NCBI GenBank assembly: GCA_002508545.1
Contig: DAVH01000022.1
Location: forward strand, 23,882-32,758
Length of the DNA stretch: 8,877 nt
Direction: 5' to 3'
Source: Methanomassiliicoccus sp. UBA6
GTDB lineage: Archaea; Thermoplasmatota; Thermoplasmata; Methanomassiliicoccales; Methanomassiliicoccaceae
Part shown: piece after piece, positions 1 to 5,457 of the stretch
How the letters are laid out: every line of letters starts with the position of its first letter
Numbering within the stretch: the first letter of the stretch is position 1
Made by a program: the position numbers and the translations under genes
The notes under the pieces: model-generated
The model's input: only the letters and a program-made list of their open reading frames with translations
The model's database searches: none
Told to the model about the DNA's origin: nothing

Positions 1-419
1 CGGAGAACGTCCGCTTCCTCAAACTGGCGACCAAGGAAGCATATGCTCGCGGCCAGGGATACGCGTCCGAGCTCCTGGTCGACGGCGAGGTGGCGGCGCA
101 GGTGTTCTCCTACATCGAGGGGGACCAGGCCTACGGGGAGCGCATCGGGATATCCGAGCGCCACCTGCACTGCTCCCCAGGATGGCTCATACTGTATCAC
201 TCGATGAACGAGATGCGCTCCCGGGGAGTGAGGCGCCTGCATGTCGGCAACGGGACCGAGCAGTACAAGCACACGATGGGCGGGGTGGAGACTCAGCTGA
301 CGGGCATTGGGGCGGCAAGAGGGGCGGCTGCCTTCCTTGCCCGCCTGCCCATAATGTCCGTAGAGAGGATGACCATGAAGAAAAAGGAGGGGTCAGAGGC
401 AACCGACGCCGAGCAGTGA
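1..419 (+). CDS. GNAT-fold acyltransferase, CelD/BioF2-like (array copy 1, C-terminal part)
   Basis: The 5' end lies outside the window; the reading frame enters at base 3 and runs to a TGA. About 138 C-terminal residues are visible. They match the C-terminal GNAT half of the five downstream paralogues: the E-N-V-R-F-L-K segment, a G-E-V-A-A-Q-V-F strand, S-P-G-W, then V-G-N-G-T-E-Q-Y-K-H-T-M-G-G, which fits the G-x-G...Y-K signature of the Acetyltransf_6 (CelD/BioF2-like) family. Members transfer acyl or aminoacyl groups; the substrate here is unknown. The residue before S-P-G-W is Cys (codon at 171-173), where the other five copies have Tyr. The tail ends in a charged stretch with K-K-K-E that the other copies lack. 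No membrane segment is visible. Internal GTG codons, for example at position 90, are not the start, because the frame is open and homologous back to the window edge. The family call is firm; the exact activity is not. Confidence 0.85.
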   Translation, partial: ENVRFLKLATKEAYARGQGYASELLVDGEVAAQVFSYIEGDQAYGERIGISERHLHCSPGWLILYHSMNEMRSRGVRRLHVGNGTEQYKHTMGGVETQLTGIGAARGAAAFLARLPIMSVERMTMKKKEGSEATDAEQ

Positions 420-445
420 GGTCATCAGGGATTAAATCGGGTTCA

Positions 446-452
446 TTTTTTT
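446..452 (+). terminator. Oligo-T stretch, putative archaeal terminator after copy 1
   Basis: Seven consecutive T residues lie 26 bases after the stop codon of copy 1, in an AT-rich patch and before the TATA box of copy 2. Archaeal RNA polymerases commonly terminate at oligo-T tracts without a strong hairpin, and no hairpin is obvious here. The position fits separate transcription of copies 1 and 2. This is inferred from sequence only. Confidence 0.4.
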
Positions 453-462
453 AAACAAAAGT

Positions 463-474
463 AAGATATAATCG
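463..474 (+). promoter_or_regulatory. TATA box of array copy 2
   Basis: AAGATATAATCG matches an archaeal TATA box and stands in the only AT-rich patch of the copy 1-copy 2 spacer. Transcription would be expected to start about 25-28 bases downstream, near 495. That is just before the place where homology puts the N-terminus of copy 2 (about 504). No Shine-Dalgarno sequence is visible, so the message is probably leaderless or nearly so. Confidence 0.55.
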
Positions 475-503
475 GAGCATCGGTATCTCTCAACGGTGCT
501 TAA

Positions 504-1634
504 CTGAGAGCCCATGTTATCACCTCCGTAGAAGAACTGTCCGAGCTTGAGGAGCGTTGGGAAGCCCTCAGGCGGTGGTGCGGAGGGACGATATACGCAT
601 CGAACTTCATGGTCCGGTCCTGGTTCGAGGCGTTCCCCTCGGCCTCCCCGCGCGTCATCCTACTGGAGGAGAGCAACGATCTCGTCGGGGTCGCACCCCT
701 CTGCAGCTATCGATACAAGGTGAAAGGCATCCCGATCAGAGTGCTCTCCCTGGCCGGTGACATGGGCGGGAAGCTGAGGCTCACTACAAACTCGGTCCTC
801 TACCCGCCCGGCCGCGCGGACGTGCTGAAGGCGATGCTGAAGGAGATCGGGAAGCTGGACTGGAGCATTCTGTGGACCATCAACATGGAGCGGTCCTCTT
901 CGGTGGACGACTACGTCCAGGGGATCAGGTCCTCCTGGAACGTCATGGAATGCGACGTGAACAAGGGCCTGGAGATCCCGCTCCCGCCCACCGGGGACCT
1001 CAGCGAGACCTATGACGGCAACGCCAAGCACAACTTCCGCAAGCTGGTCAACCGTCTTGAGCGGGAAGGGGTGGAGGCCCGGCTGGAGAAGATCGCCGCG
1101 GAGGACATCGACCGCGCCGTCGACGAGTACGCGAGGCAGCACATCGAGCGGTGGGCGTCCCGGGGCGGCTCGTACTTCCGCGATCCCGAGAACATCAAGT
1201 TCATGAAGCGGTCCACTGCGGAGGGGTACGCCCGTGGCCAAGGCTTCGCCTACCAGCTGCTGATGAACGGCGAGGTGGCGGCGCAGGTCTTCGGGTTCAC
1301 CGAGGGCAAGCGGGCCTACGCCAAGCGGCTGGGCATGGACGACAGGTTCTCCCGCTACTCCCCCGGATGGCTGATATGCAACCGCTTCCTGACCCTTTTG
1401 CGGGACCAGGGAGCGGAGGTATGCGACATGGGTTGGGGCAGGGAGAGGTACAAGTACGAGATGGGCGGACGCGAGGTGCAGCTGGTGGGGATCGGCGCGA
1501 CCAGGGGCATCGCCACCCTCGCTGCCCGCTTCGTCCTCGGCCACGGCCATCAGGAGGTCGGGCCTTCCCTGGGCACGGTGCTTGGAGGCGGGGGGGAGCG
1601 GACTGTGGCATCCTCAATGGGACAGGAGCAGTGA
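504..1634 (+). CDS. GNAT-fold acyltransferase, CelD/BioF2-like (array copy 2; non-canonical start)
   Basis: From base 504 this frame gives 376 residues, the length of the other copies (367-377). The N-terminus L-R-A-H-V-I-T-S-V-E-E-L aligns without gaps to M-K-A-T-V-I-T-S-C-E-E-L of copy 6, so the start should be the CTG at 504. A TAA stands directly before it, and there is no ATG, GTG or TTG in frame until ATG 609. Starting at 609 would remove 35 conserved residues, including the W-E-A-L-R segment. Domains: N-terminal half with L-V-G-V-A-P-L near residues 60-66; E-D-I-D-R-A-V-D-E-Y-A-R-Q-H from about 200; Y-S-P-G-W from about 285; D-M-G-W-G-R-E-R-Y-K-Y-E-M-G-G at 308-322. It is probably an acyl- or aminoacyltransferase of unknown substrate. 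The tail is Gly-rich. A base error or a damaged start would also explain the missing start codon. Family call strong, start uncertain. Confidence 0.8.
   Translation: MRAHVITSVEELSELEERWEALRRWCGGTIYASNFMVRSWFEAFPSASPRVILLEESNDLVGVAPLCSYRYKVKGIPIRVLSLAGDMGGKLRLTTNSVLYPPGRADVLKAMLKEIGKLDWSILWTINMERSSSVDDYVQGIRSSWNVMECDVNKGLEIPLPPTGDLSETYDGNAKHNFRKLVNRLEREGVEARLEKIAAEDIDRAVDEYARQHIERWASRGGSYFRDPENIKFMKRSTAEGYARGQGFAYQLLMNGEVAAQVFGFTEGKRAYAKRLGMDDRFSRYSPGWLICNRFLTLLRDQGAEVCDMGWGRERYKYEMGGREVQLVGIGATRGIATLAARFVLGHGHQEVGPSLGTVLGGGGERTVASSMGQEQ
1098..1186 (+). repeat. Near-identical block shared by copies 2 and 4 (first unit)
   Basis: These 89 bases match 3608-3696 with two differences, at 1136 (G/A) and 1151 (G/A). 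Both are third-position and silent. The unit encodes the E-D-I-D-R-A-V-D-E-Y-A-R-Q-H-I-E-R-W region through G-G-S-Y-F. The sequence directly upstream in the two genes is clearly different, and it diverges again just downstream. A related 51-base stretch (1100-1150) recurs in copy 3 at 2444-2494 with one difference. Recent gene conversion or recombination is the likely cause; selection on protein alone would not preserve the silent sites. Confidence 0.8.
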
Positions 1635-1780
1635 ACTGCCCCGCCCTTACGGGTCAAGCGTTAGCTCCGGTCGTTCTTACCGTGCCATCGCCAGGGGTTG
1701 GCCCGGGCATCCGCGTCCTGTGGAAAGGTGGCCAAGATGCTCTCCGCGTTGCTCGCTTCCTCATCTTTCGCGGGGATCTT

Positions 1781-1800
1781 CCTTTCCAAAGGTTAAAATC
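1781..1800 (+). promoter_or_regulatory. Putative promoter of array copy 3
   Basis: The 210-base spacer between copies 2 and 3 holds no convincing gene. Near its end, CCAAAGGTTAAAATC resembles a BRE plus a weak TATA element (TTAAAAT). It would start transcription around 1820 and leave a short leader carrying the ribosome binding site of copy 3. A small inverted repeat, CCTTT-CC-AAAGG (1781-1792), abuts the TATA-like sequence and could be an operator half or chance. The match to consensus is modest. Confidence 0.35.
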
Positions 1801-1830
1801 GTAATTGCATGAATACGCTCTGTTCGCCTT

Positions 1831-1837
1831 AGGGGGA
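1831..1837 (+). promoter_or_regulatory. Ribosome binding site deciding the TTG start of copy 3
   Basis: AGGGGGA lies seven bases before TTG 1845 and is purine-rich like an archaeal Shine-Dalgarno site. It supports TTG as the start, which homology to the M-K-A-T N-terminus of copy 6 also requires. Confidence 0.5.
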
Positions 1838-1844
1838 TTACTGT

Positions 1845-2948
1845 TTGAAGGCCACGTTGATCGTCGCTCCCGAGGAGATATCGGAGCACGAGGACCGCTG
1901 GGAGGCATTGAGGCGCGAGTGCGGGGCCGGGATATACTCATCCAATTTCCTGACCCGGGCGTGGTTCCAGGCCTATGGCGACCACGCCTCGCCGAGGATC
2001 ATCCTCATCGAGGAGAACGGCGACCTGGTGGGGGTCGCGCCCCTTGCCGTCAAGGTCCAGCACGTCGGGGGAATGCCGATCAGGACGCTGGGGCTGGTGG
2101 GCAGGGTCGATAGCTGCCTGTTCGTCTCGCCCTCCACGGTCATGTACCGGCCTGGAAGGGAGGACGTCCTGGACCGCATGATGGAGGAGATCAGGAAGTT
2201 GGACTGGAGCCTGTTCAACGCCATATACACGGAGAACATCGAGTGCGGGGCGCACTTCATCGACCAGGTGGAACACAGGTGGCACGCAGAGCCCCATGCC
2301 GCGGGAAACATCCGCGTCCTCGACCTGCCCGCGGAAGGGGATATCGCCGATCTGTTCGACAAGGGGGCGAGGAAGAACTTCTTCAAGCGGGCCAGGGGGC
2401 TGGAGCGGGACGGCCACCATGCCAATCTCAGGTCGCTGTCCGTGGAGGACATTGACCGCGCCGTCGACGAGTACGCGAGGCAGCACATCGAGCGATGGGA
2501 GGCCAAGGGCGGCTCCTACTTCCGCAACCCGGAGAACGTCCGCTTCCTCAAGACGGCGTTCACTTCCGCCCTGATGCGGCGGAAGGGTTTCGCCTACGAG
2601 CTGCTGATAGATGACTCCATAGCCGCGCAGAACTTCGGGTTCGTGGACGGCGACCAGGCGTACTCCTTCAGGCTGGGGATGAACAACGAGTTCATGAAGT
2701 ACTCGCCCGGCTGGATGATCAAGCACCTTGACCTCACCGACCTCCGGGACCACGGGGTCAGGCGGTGCCAGATCGGGATCGGGGACGAGAGCTACAAGAG
2801 CGACATGGGCGGGAGGGAGACGCCCGTGATCGGGACCCGGGCGACCAGGGGGGCCATGGCCATGCTCAGCCGCCTTGGGAGCAATCCCGCGGTCAGGGCG
2901 ATCGACTCCCGGCTCGGGGTCTCCCGGAGGATACTGGGCTCAACCTGA
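1845..2948 (+). CDS. GNAT-fold acyltransferase, CelD/BioF2-like (array copy 3)
   Basis: This 367-residue protein starts at a TTG; the N-terminus M-K-A-T-L-I-V matches copy 6. The N-terminal half has W19, A-W-F at 39-41 and L-V-G-V-A-P-L at 61-67, typical of the first subdomain of Acetyltransf_6 proteins. The C-terminal GNAT-like half has E-D-I-D-R-A-V-D-E-Y-A-R-Q-H-I-E-R-W at 201-218, Y-S-P-G-W at 286-290 and I-G-I-G-D-E-S-Y-K-S-D-M-G-G at 310-323. There is no signal peptide or membrane helix, so it is probably cytoplasmic. CelD/BioF2-like and FemAB-related enzymes transfer acyl or aminoacyl groups in envelope-polymer or cofactor pathways; the donor and acceptor here are unknown. It shares exact DNA blocks with copy 5 and a 22-base identity with copy 1 (2530-2551 against 1-22). 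The K-Y-E part of the C-terminal signature is K-S-D here, the most altered form among the Y-K copies. Confidence 0.88.
   Translation: MKATLIVAPEEISEHEDRWEALRRECGAGIYSSNFLTRAWFQAYGDHASPRIILIEENGDLVGVAPLAVKVQHVGGMPIRTLGLVGRVDSCLFVSPSTVMYRPGREDVLDRMMEEIRKLDWSLFNAIYTENIECGAHFIDQVEHRWHAEPHAAGNIRVLDLPAEGDIADLFDKGARKNFFKRARGLERDGHHANLRSLSVEDIDRAVDEYARQHIERWEAKGGSYFRNPENVRFLKTAFTSALMRRKGFAYELLIDDSIAAQNFGFVDGDQAYSFRLGMNNEFMKYSPGWMIKHLDLTDLRDHGVRRCQIGIGDESYKSDMGGRETPVIGTRATRGAMAMLSRLGSNPAVRAIDSRLGVSRRILGST
2161..2203 (+). repeat. Exact 43-base block shared by copies 3 and 5 (first unit)
   Basis: Identical to 4565-4607 over 43 bases, encoding the D-V-L-D-R-M-M-E-E-I-R-K-L segment. The first differences at both edges are single bases, and the surrounding sequence is less similar. 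A second exact block of 37 bases (2008-2044 against 4412-4448) has the same spacing in both genes, so the two copies are collinear across this stretch. The pattern fits local gene conversion. Confidence 0.8.
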
Positions 2949-2967
2949 TCAGGCCAGAGGTGCAAGT

Positions 2968-2982
2968 AATTTATATATATTA
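2968..2982 (+). promoter_or_regulatory. Strong TATA box of array copy 4
   Basis: AATTTATATATATTA is the best archaeal TATA element in the window. Its centre is about 32 bases before ATG 3008. That spacing puts the transcription start at or within a few bases of the ATG, and no Shine-Dalgarno sequence lies between, so copy 4 is probably translated from a leaderless mRNA. Confidence 0.7.
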
Positions 2983-3007
2983 TGACGTATAGTTAAATTC
3001 AAATCCT

Positions 3008-4126
3008 ATGTTGCGAAGCTTTCTGATCACCTCCCCGGACGAGCTCGCCGATCACGAGGACCGCTGGGAAGCATTGAGGCGGGAGTGCGGAGGAACCGTC
3101 TTCGCCTCCAATTACCTCATAAGGACGTGGTTCGAGGCCTATGGACACATCGCCTCGCCGAGGGTGATCATGATCGAGGACAACGGTGACCTGGTCAGCG
3201 TGGCCCCGATGACCACATACCGATACTATGTAGGTCGGCTGCCCATCAAGGTCCTCGCCCTGGCGGGGGAGATGAAGGACCGGCTGAGGTTATCCACGAT
3301 CTCTCCCTTGTATACGCCAGGCCGGTGGGACGTCCTGAAACAGATGCTCCGAGAGATAAAGCGCCTGGACTGGAGCCTTCTCACGAACATCAACATGGCC
3401 GCCACCCCGGCCAATGCCGGCTACATCGAAGCGGTGAAGGGGGAGTGGCAGAGCGAGGAGTATCCGTCGGCGAAGATGCTCACCCTCCGCCTGCCGGAGA
3501 CGGGCAGCCTCTATGACGCCCTGGACAAGAAGGCGAGGAAGAACCTGAGGTGGAGGGCCGGTCTGCTGGAGAGGGAGGGCCACAAGCTGGAGTACCGCCA
3601 TCTATCTGCGGAGGACATCGACCGCGCCGTCGACGAGTACGCGAGACAGCACATCGAGCGATGGGCGTCCCGGGGCGGCTCGTACTTCCGCGATCCGGAC
3701 AACGTCCGGTACCTGAAGCTCTCCACCGCCGCCTCGTACCGAATGGGCCGCGGGAGCGTGACCGAGCTGCTCATCGACGGCAGAGTGGCAGCGCAGAGCT
3801 TCGATATCCTGGACGGCAAGACCGGCTACGGCGACAAGATCGGAATGAGCGACGAGTTCATGCGATACTCTCCCGGCTGGTTGGTCACCATACGCGCCAT
3901 GGACGAGCTGAGAGACCTTGGGGCGGAGAATTGCTTCCTGGGGATAGGAGGGGAGGGATACAAGTACGAGATGGGCGGCGTGGAAGAGCCGCTGCTGGGG
4001 ATCAGGGCCACCCGGGGCATGCTCTCCCTTCTGAGCCGGGCGTCCGGTTCGTCCATGCTCCAGAAGGTCGGCTCCAAGATCGGGCTTTCCATAGATGAAG
4101 TCGAAGTGGATGCGACCGCGCGTTGA
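3008..4126 (+). CDS. GNAT-fold acyltransferase, CelD/BioF2-like (array copy 4)
   Basis: Encodes 372 residues from ATG, with the N-terminus M-L-R-S-F-L-I-T-S nearly matching copy 5. The start is supported by that match and by the TATA box about 30 bases upstream. Motifs: W20, L-V-S-V-A-P-M at 62-68 (Gly to Ser and Leu to Met against the other copies), E-D-I-D-R-A-V-D-E-Y-A-R-Q-H-I-E-R-W from 202, Y-S-P-G-W from 287 and L-G-I-G-G-E-G-Y-K-Y-E-M-G-G at 311-324. The segment before V-A-A-Q reads G-S-V-T-E-L-L-I-D, where most copies have an aromatic residue in this strand (F-A-Y-E-L, for example). The C-terminus is acidic (D-E-V-E-V-D). Copies 4 and 5 are the most alike at both ends and look like the latest duplication, but the centre of copy 4 matches copy 2 at DNA level. 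Acyl- or aminoacyltransferase is the likely class; the substrate is unknown. Confidence 0.88.
   Translation: MLRSFLITSPDELADHEDRWEALRRECGGTVFASNYLIRTWFEAYGHIASPRVIMIEDNGDLVSVAPMTTYRYYVGRLPIKVLALAGEMKDRLRLSTISPLYTPGRWDVLKQMLREIKRLDWSLLTNINMAATPANAGYIEAVKGEWQSEEYPSAKMLTLRLPETGSLYDALDKKARKNLRWRAGLLEREGHKLEYRHLSAEDIDRAVDEYARQHIERWASRGGSYFRDPDNVRYLKLSTAASYRMGRGSVTELLIDGRVAAQSFDILDGKTGYGDKIGMSDEFMRYSPGWLVTIRAMDELRDLGAENCFLGIGGEGYKYEMGGVEEPLLGIRATRGMLSLLSRASGSSMLQKVGSKIGLSIDEVEVDATAR
3608..3696 (+). repeat. Near-identical block shared by copies 2 and 4 (second unit)
   Basis: Partner of the unit at 1098-1186 (87 of 89 bases identical). It lies within copy 4, whose flanks resemble copy 5 rather than copy 2, so the gene is a mosaic. 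In copy 5 the corresponding region differs at many bases and reads E-D-I-G-L-A-V. Confidence 0.8.
3986..4017 (+). repeat. Exact 32-base block shared by copies 4 and 5
   Basis: Identical to 5224-5255. It encodes E-P-L-L-G-I-R-A-T-R-G, downstream of the Y-K...G-G signature. With other shared stretches at both ends of these two genes, it fits a recent duplication or ongoing exchange between neighbours. Confidence 0.7.
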
Positions 4127-4207
4127 AGCGGTGCGAGAACGGTCCGAAGCCCGGCCCATGGCCGAGGCCCGCGCGCCCCTTTTGTCATCGAACCGGCATG
4201 GTAGAAA

Positions 4208-4223
4208 TCGAGATATAACTCGA
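4208..4223 (+). promoter_or_regulatory. TATA box of copy 5 inside an inverted repeat (possible operator)
   Basis: The TATA element GATATAAC is centred about 31 bases before ATG 4246, and no Shine-Dalgarno site follows, so copy 5 is probably leaderless. The core is framed by a perfect inverted repeat, TCGAG-ATATAA-CTCGA, and a further CTCGA half-site lies at 4237-4241, beside the expected transcription start. A DNA-binding dimer on this repeat would compete with TBP. No similar repeat frames the TATA boxes of copies 2 or 4. The TATA box is well supported; the operator role is inference. Confidence 0.55.
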
Positions 4224-4245
4224 CCTAAAATTATTACTCGATTTA

Positions 4246-5379
4246 ATGCTGAAAAGCTTCCTGATAACCTCTCATGATGAGCTCGCCGATCACGAGGACC
4301 GCTGGGAGGTCTTGCGCCAGGAGAGCGGCGGCACCGTGTTCGCCTCCAACTATCTCACCCGGGCGTGGTTCGAGGCCTACGGGCACATCGCCTCGCCGAA
4401 GGTCATCATGGTCGAGGAGAACGGCGACCTGGTGGGGGTCGCGCCCCTGGCCTCATATCGCTACCACGTGGGCCGGCTGCCCATCAAGGTACTCGCGCTA
4501 GCAGGGGAGATGAAGGACCGGCTGAGGCTTTCCACCACCTCCCTGATGTGGTCCCCAGGCAGAAAGGACGTCCTGGACCGCATGATGGAGGAGATCAGGA
4601 AGTTGGATTGGAACCTGCTCACGACCATCAACCTGAGGACCAACGACGCGAACGCTGCGTACATCGATGCGGTGAAGGCGGAGTGGCAGAGCGAGGAGTA
4701 CGACTCAGGAAAGATGCTCACCTATCACCTGCCGAAGGACGGCCCTATGATCGAGTCCTTGGCCTCCAAGCCCAGGGGGAACCTGAAGAACCGGATGAAC
4801 AAGCTGGAGCGCGATGGCCGAAGCGTCGAGTACCGCCGCATTTCGGAGGAGGACATCGGCCTGGCGGTCGACGAGTACGCCAGGCAGCATGTCGAGAGGT
4901 GGGGGCCCCGAGGGGGAAGCTATTTCAGCGATCCGGACAACGTCCGATACATGAAGCTCTCCACCGCCGCCTCGTACCGCAAAGGTCGAGGTCATGCTTA
5001 CGAGCTGCTCATCGACGGAAAGATCGCCGCCCAGGGCTTCAACATACTGGACGGCAGCACGGGCTGGGGCGACAAGCTGGGAATGAGCGACGAGTTCATA
5101 ATGTACTCCCCGGGGTGGATGATGATGATGCACGTCATGACCGAGCTGAGGGACCTGGGAGCGGAGCGGTGCGCTCTGGGGGTCGGAGGAGAGACCTACA
5201 AGTACAAGCTTGGCGGTGTGGAGGAGCCGCTGCTGGGGATCAGGGCCACCCGGGGGGCCACCGCCGTCATCAACCGCATGGCGAAGTCTTCGGTGGTGCA
5301 ACGGATGAGCTCCTGGATGGGATACACGGTGGACGATATCAAGGTGGCCGGCACCAAGGCGGACGAGCTGCACGAATGA
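4246..5379 (+). CDS. GNAT-fold acyltransferase, CelD/BioF2-like (array copy 5)
   Basis: Encodes 377 residues from ATG, the longest intact copy. The N-terminus M-L-K-S-F-L-I-T-S matches copy 4. Motifs: W20, L-V-G-V-A-P-L at 62-68, E-D-I-G-L-A-V-D-E-Y-A-R-Q-H-V-E-R-W from 202, Y-S-P-G-W from 287 and L-G-V-G-G-E-T-Y-K-Y-K-L-G-G at 311-324. The D-R of the central motif is G-L here. A Met-rich stretch (W-M-M-M-M-H-V-M) follows S-P-G-W. The C-terminus is charged (K-A-D-E-L-H-E). Copy 6 follows after 78 bases with no evident TATA box between, so copies 5 and 6 are probably co-transcribed. No signal peptide or membrane helix is seen. The activity is inferred from the family: transfer of an acyl or aminoacyl group to an unknown acceptor. 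Confidence 0.88.
   Translation: MLKSFLITSHDELADHEDRWEVLRQESGGTVFASNYLTRAWFEAYGHIASPKVIMVEENGDLVGVAPLASYRYHVGRLPIKVLALAGEMKDRLRLSTTSLMWSPGRKDVLDRMMEEIRKLDWNLLTTINLRTNDANAAYIDAVKAEWQSEEYDSGKMLTYHLPKDGPMIESLASKPRGNLKNRMNKLERDGRSVEYRRISEEDIGLAVDEYARQHVERWGPRGGSYFSDPDNVRYMKLSTAASYRKGRGHAYELLIDGKIAAQGFNILDGSTGWGDKLGMSDEFIMYSPGWMMMMHVMTELRDLGAERCALGVGGETYKYKLGGVEEPLLGIRATRGATAVINRMAKSSVVQRMSSWMGYTVDDIKVAGTKADELHE
4565..4607 (+). repeat. Exact 43-base block shared by copies 3 and 5 (second unit)
   Basis: Partner of the unit at 2161-2203. It lies in copy 5, whose 5' and 3' ends otherwise resemble copy 4; copy 4 differs here, encoding D-V-L-K-Q-M-L-R-E-I. The exchange therefore seems confined to an internal segment. 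Confidence 0.8.
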
Positions 5380-5443
5380 GGCCGCCCGGCCCGGGCACGC
5401 CGGCCTGAGGATGACGGCTAAGCGCCATACCGGGAACAGGTTA

Positions 5444-5450
5444 GGGAGGA
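5444..5450 (+). promoter_or_regulatory. Ribosome binding site deciding the GTG start of copy 6
   Basis: GGGAGGA stands seven bases before GTG 5458 and is the clearest Shine-Dalgarno site on the + strand of the window. The 78-base spacer upstream is GC-rich and has no TATA element, so copy 6 is most simply read from the copy 5 transcript. Confidence 0.65.
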
Positions 5451-5457
5451 GAAAAAA

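Noticed and set aside
514..531. Short ATG frame just upstream in copy 2 (five codons)
   Set aside because: It is out of frame with the conserved protein and stops at once; it is most likely chance.
609..611. ATG 609 as the start of copy 2
   Set aside because: It would remove 35 residues that align with the N-termini of the other copies, and it is too far from the TATA box for a leaderless start, with no ribosome binding site before it.
660..1550. 296-codon antisense frame, with a similar one at 1938-2753
   Set aside because: Both mirror the array genes in the same relative frame, as expected from repeated GC-rich coding sequence. They are not independent genes.
1635..1844. Possible small gene in the 210-base spacer between copies 2 and 3
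   Set aside because: The frames that cross it are overlaps of neighbouring genes without a start, ribosome binding site or homology. It reads as a spacer with a promoter near its end.
4152..4183. Small hairpin CGGCC-CAT-GGCCG followed by four T residues after copy 4
   Set aside because: The stem is only five pairs and the T run is short and distant. It is too weak to call a terminator.
5384..5396. GCCCG-GCC-CGGGC inverted repeat after copy 5
   Set aside because: It is a short GC-rich palindrome with no T tract; such matches are expected by chance at this base composition.
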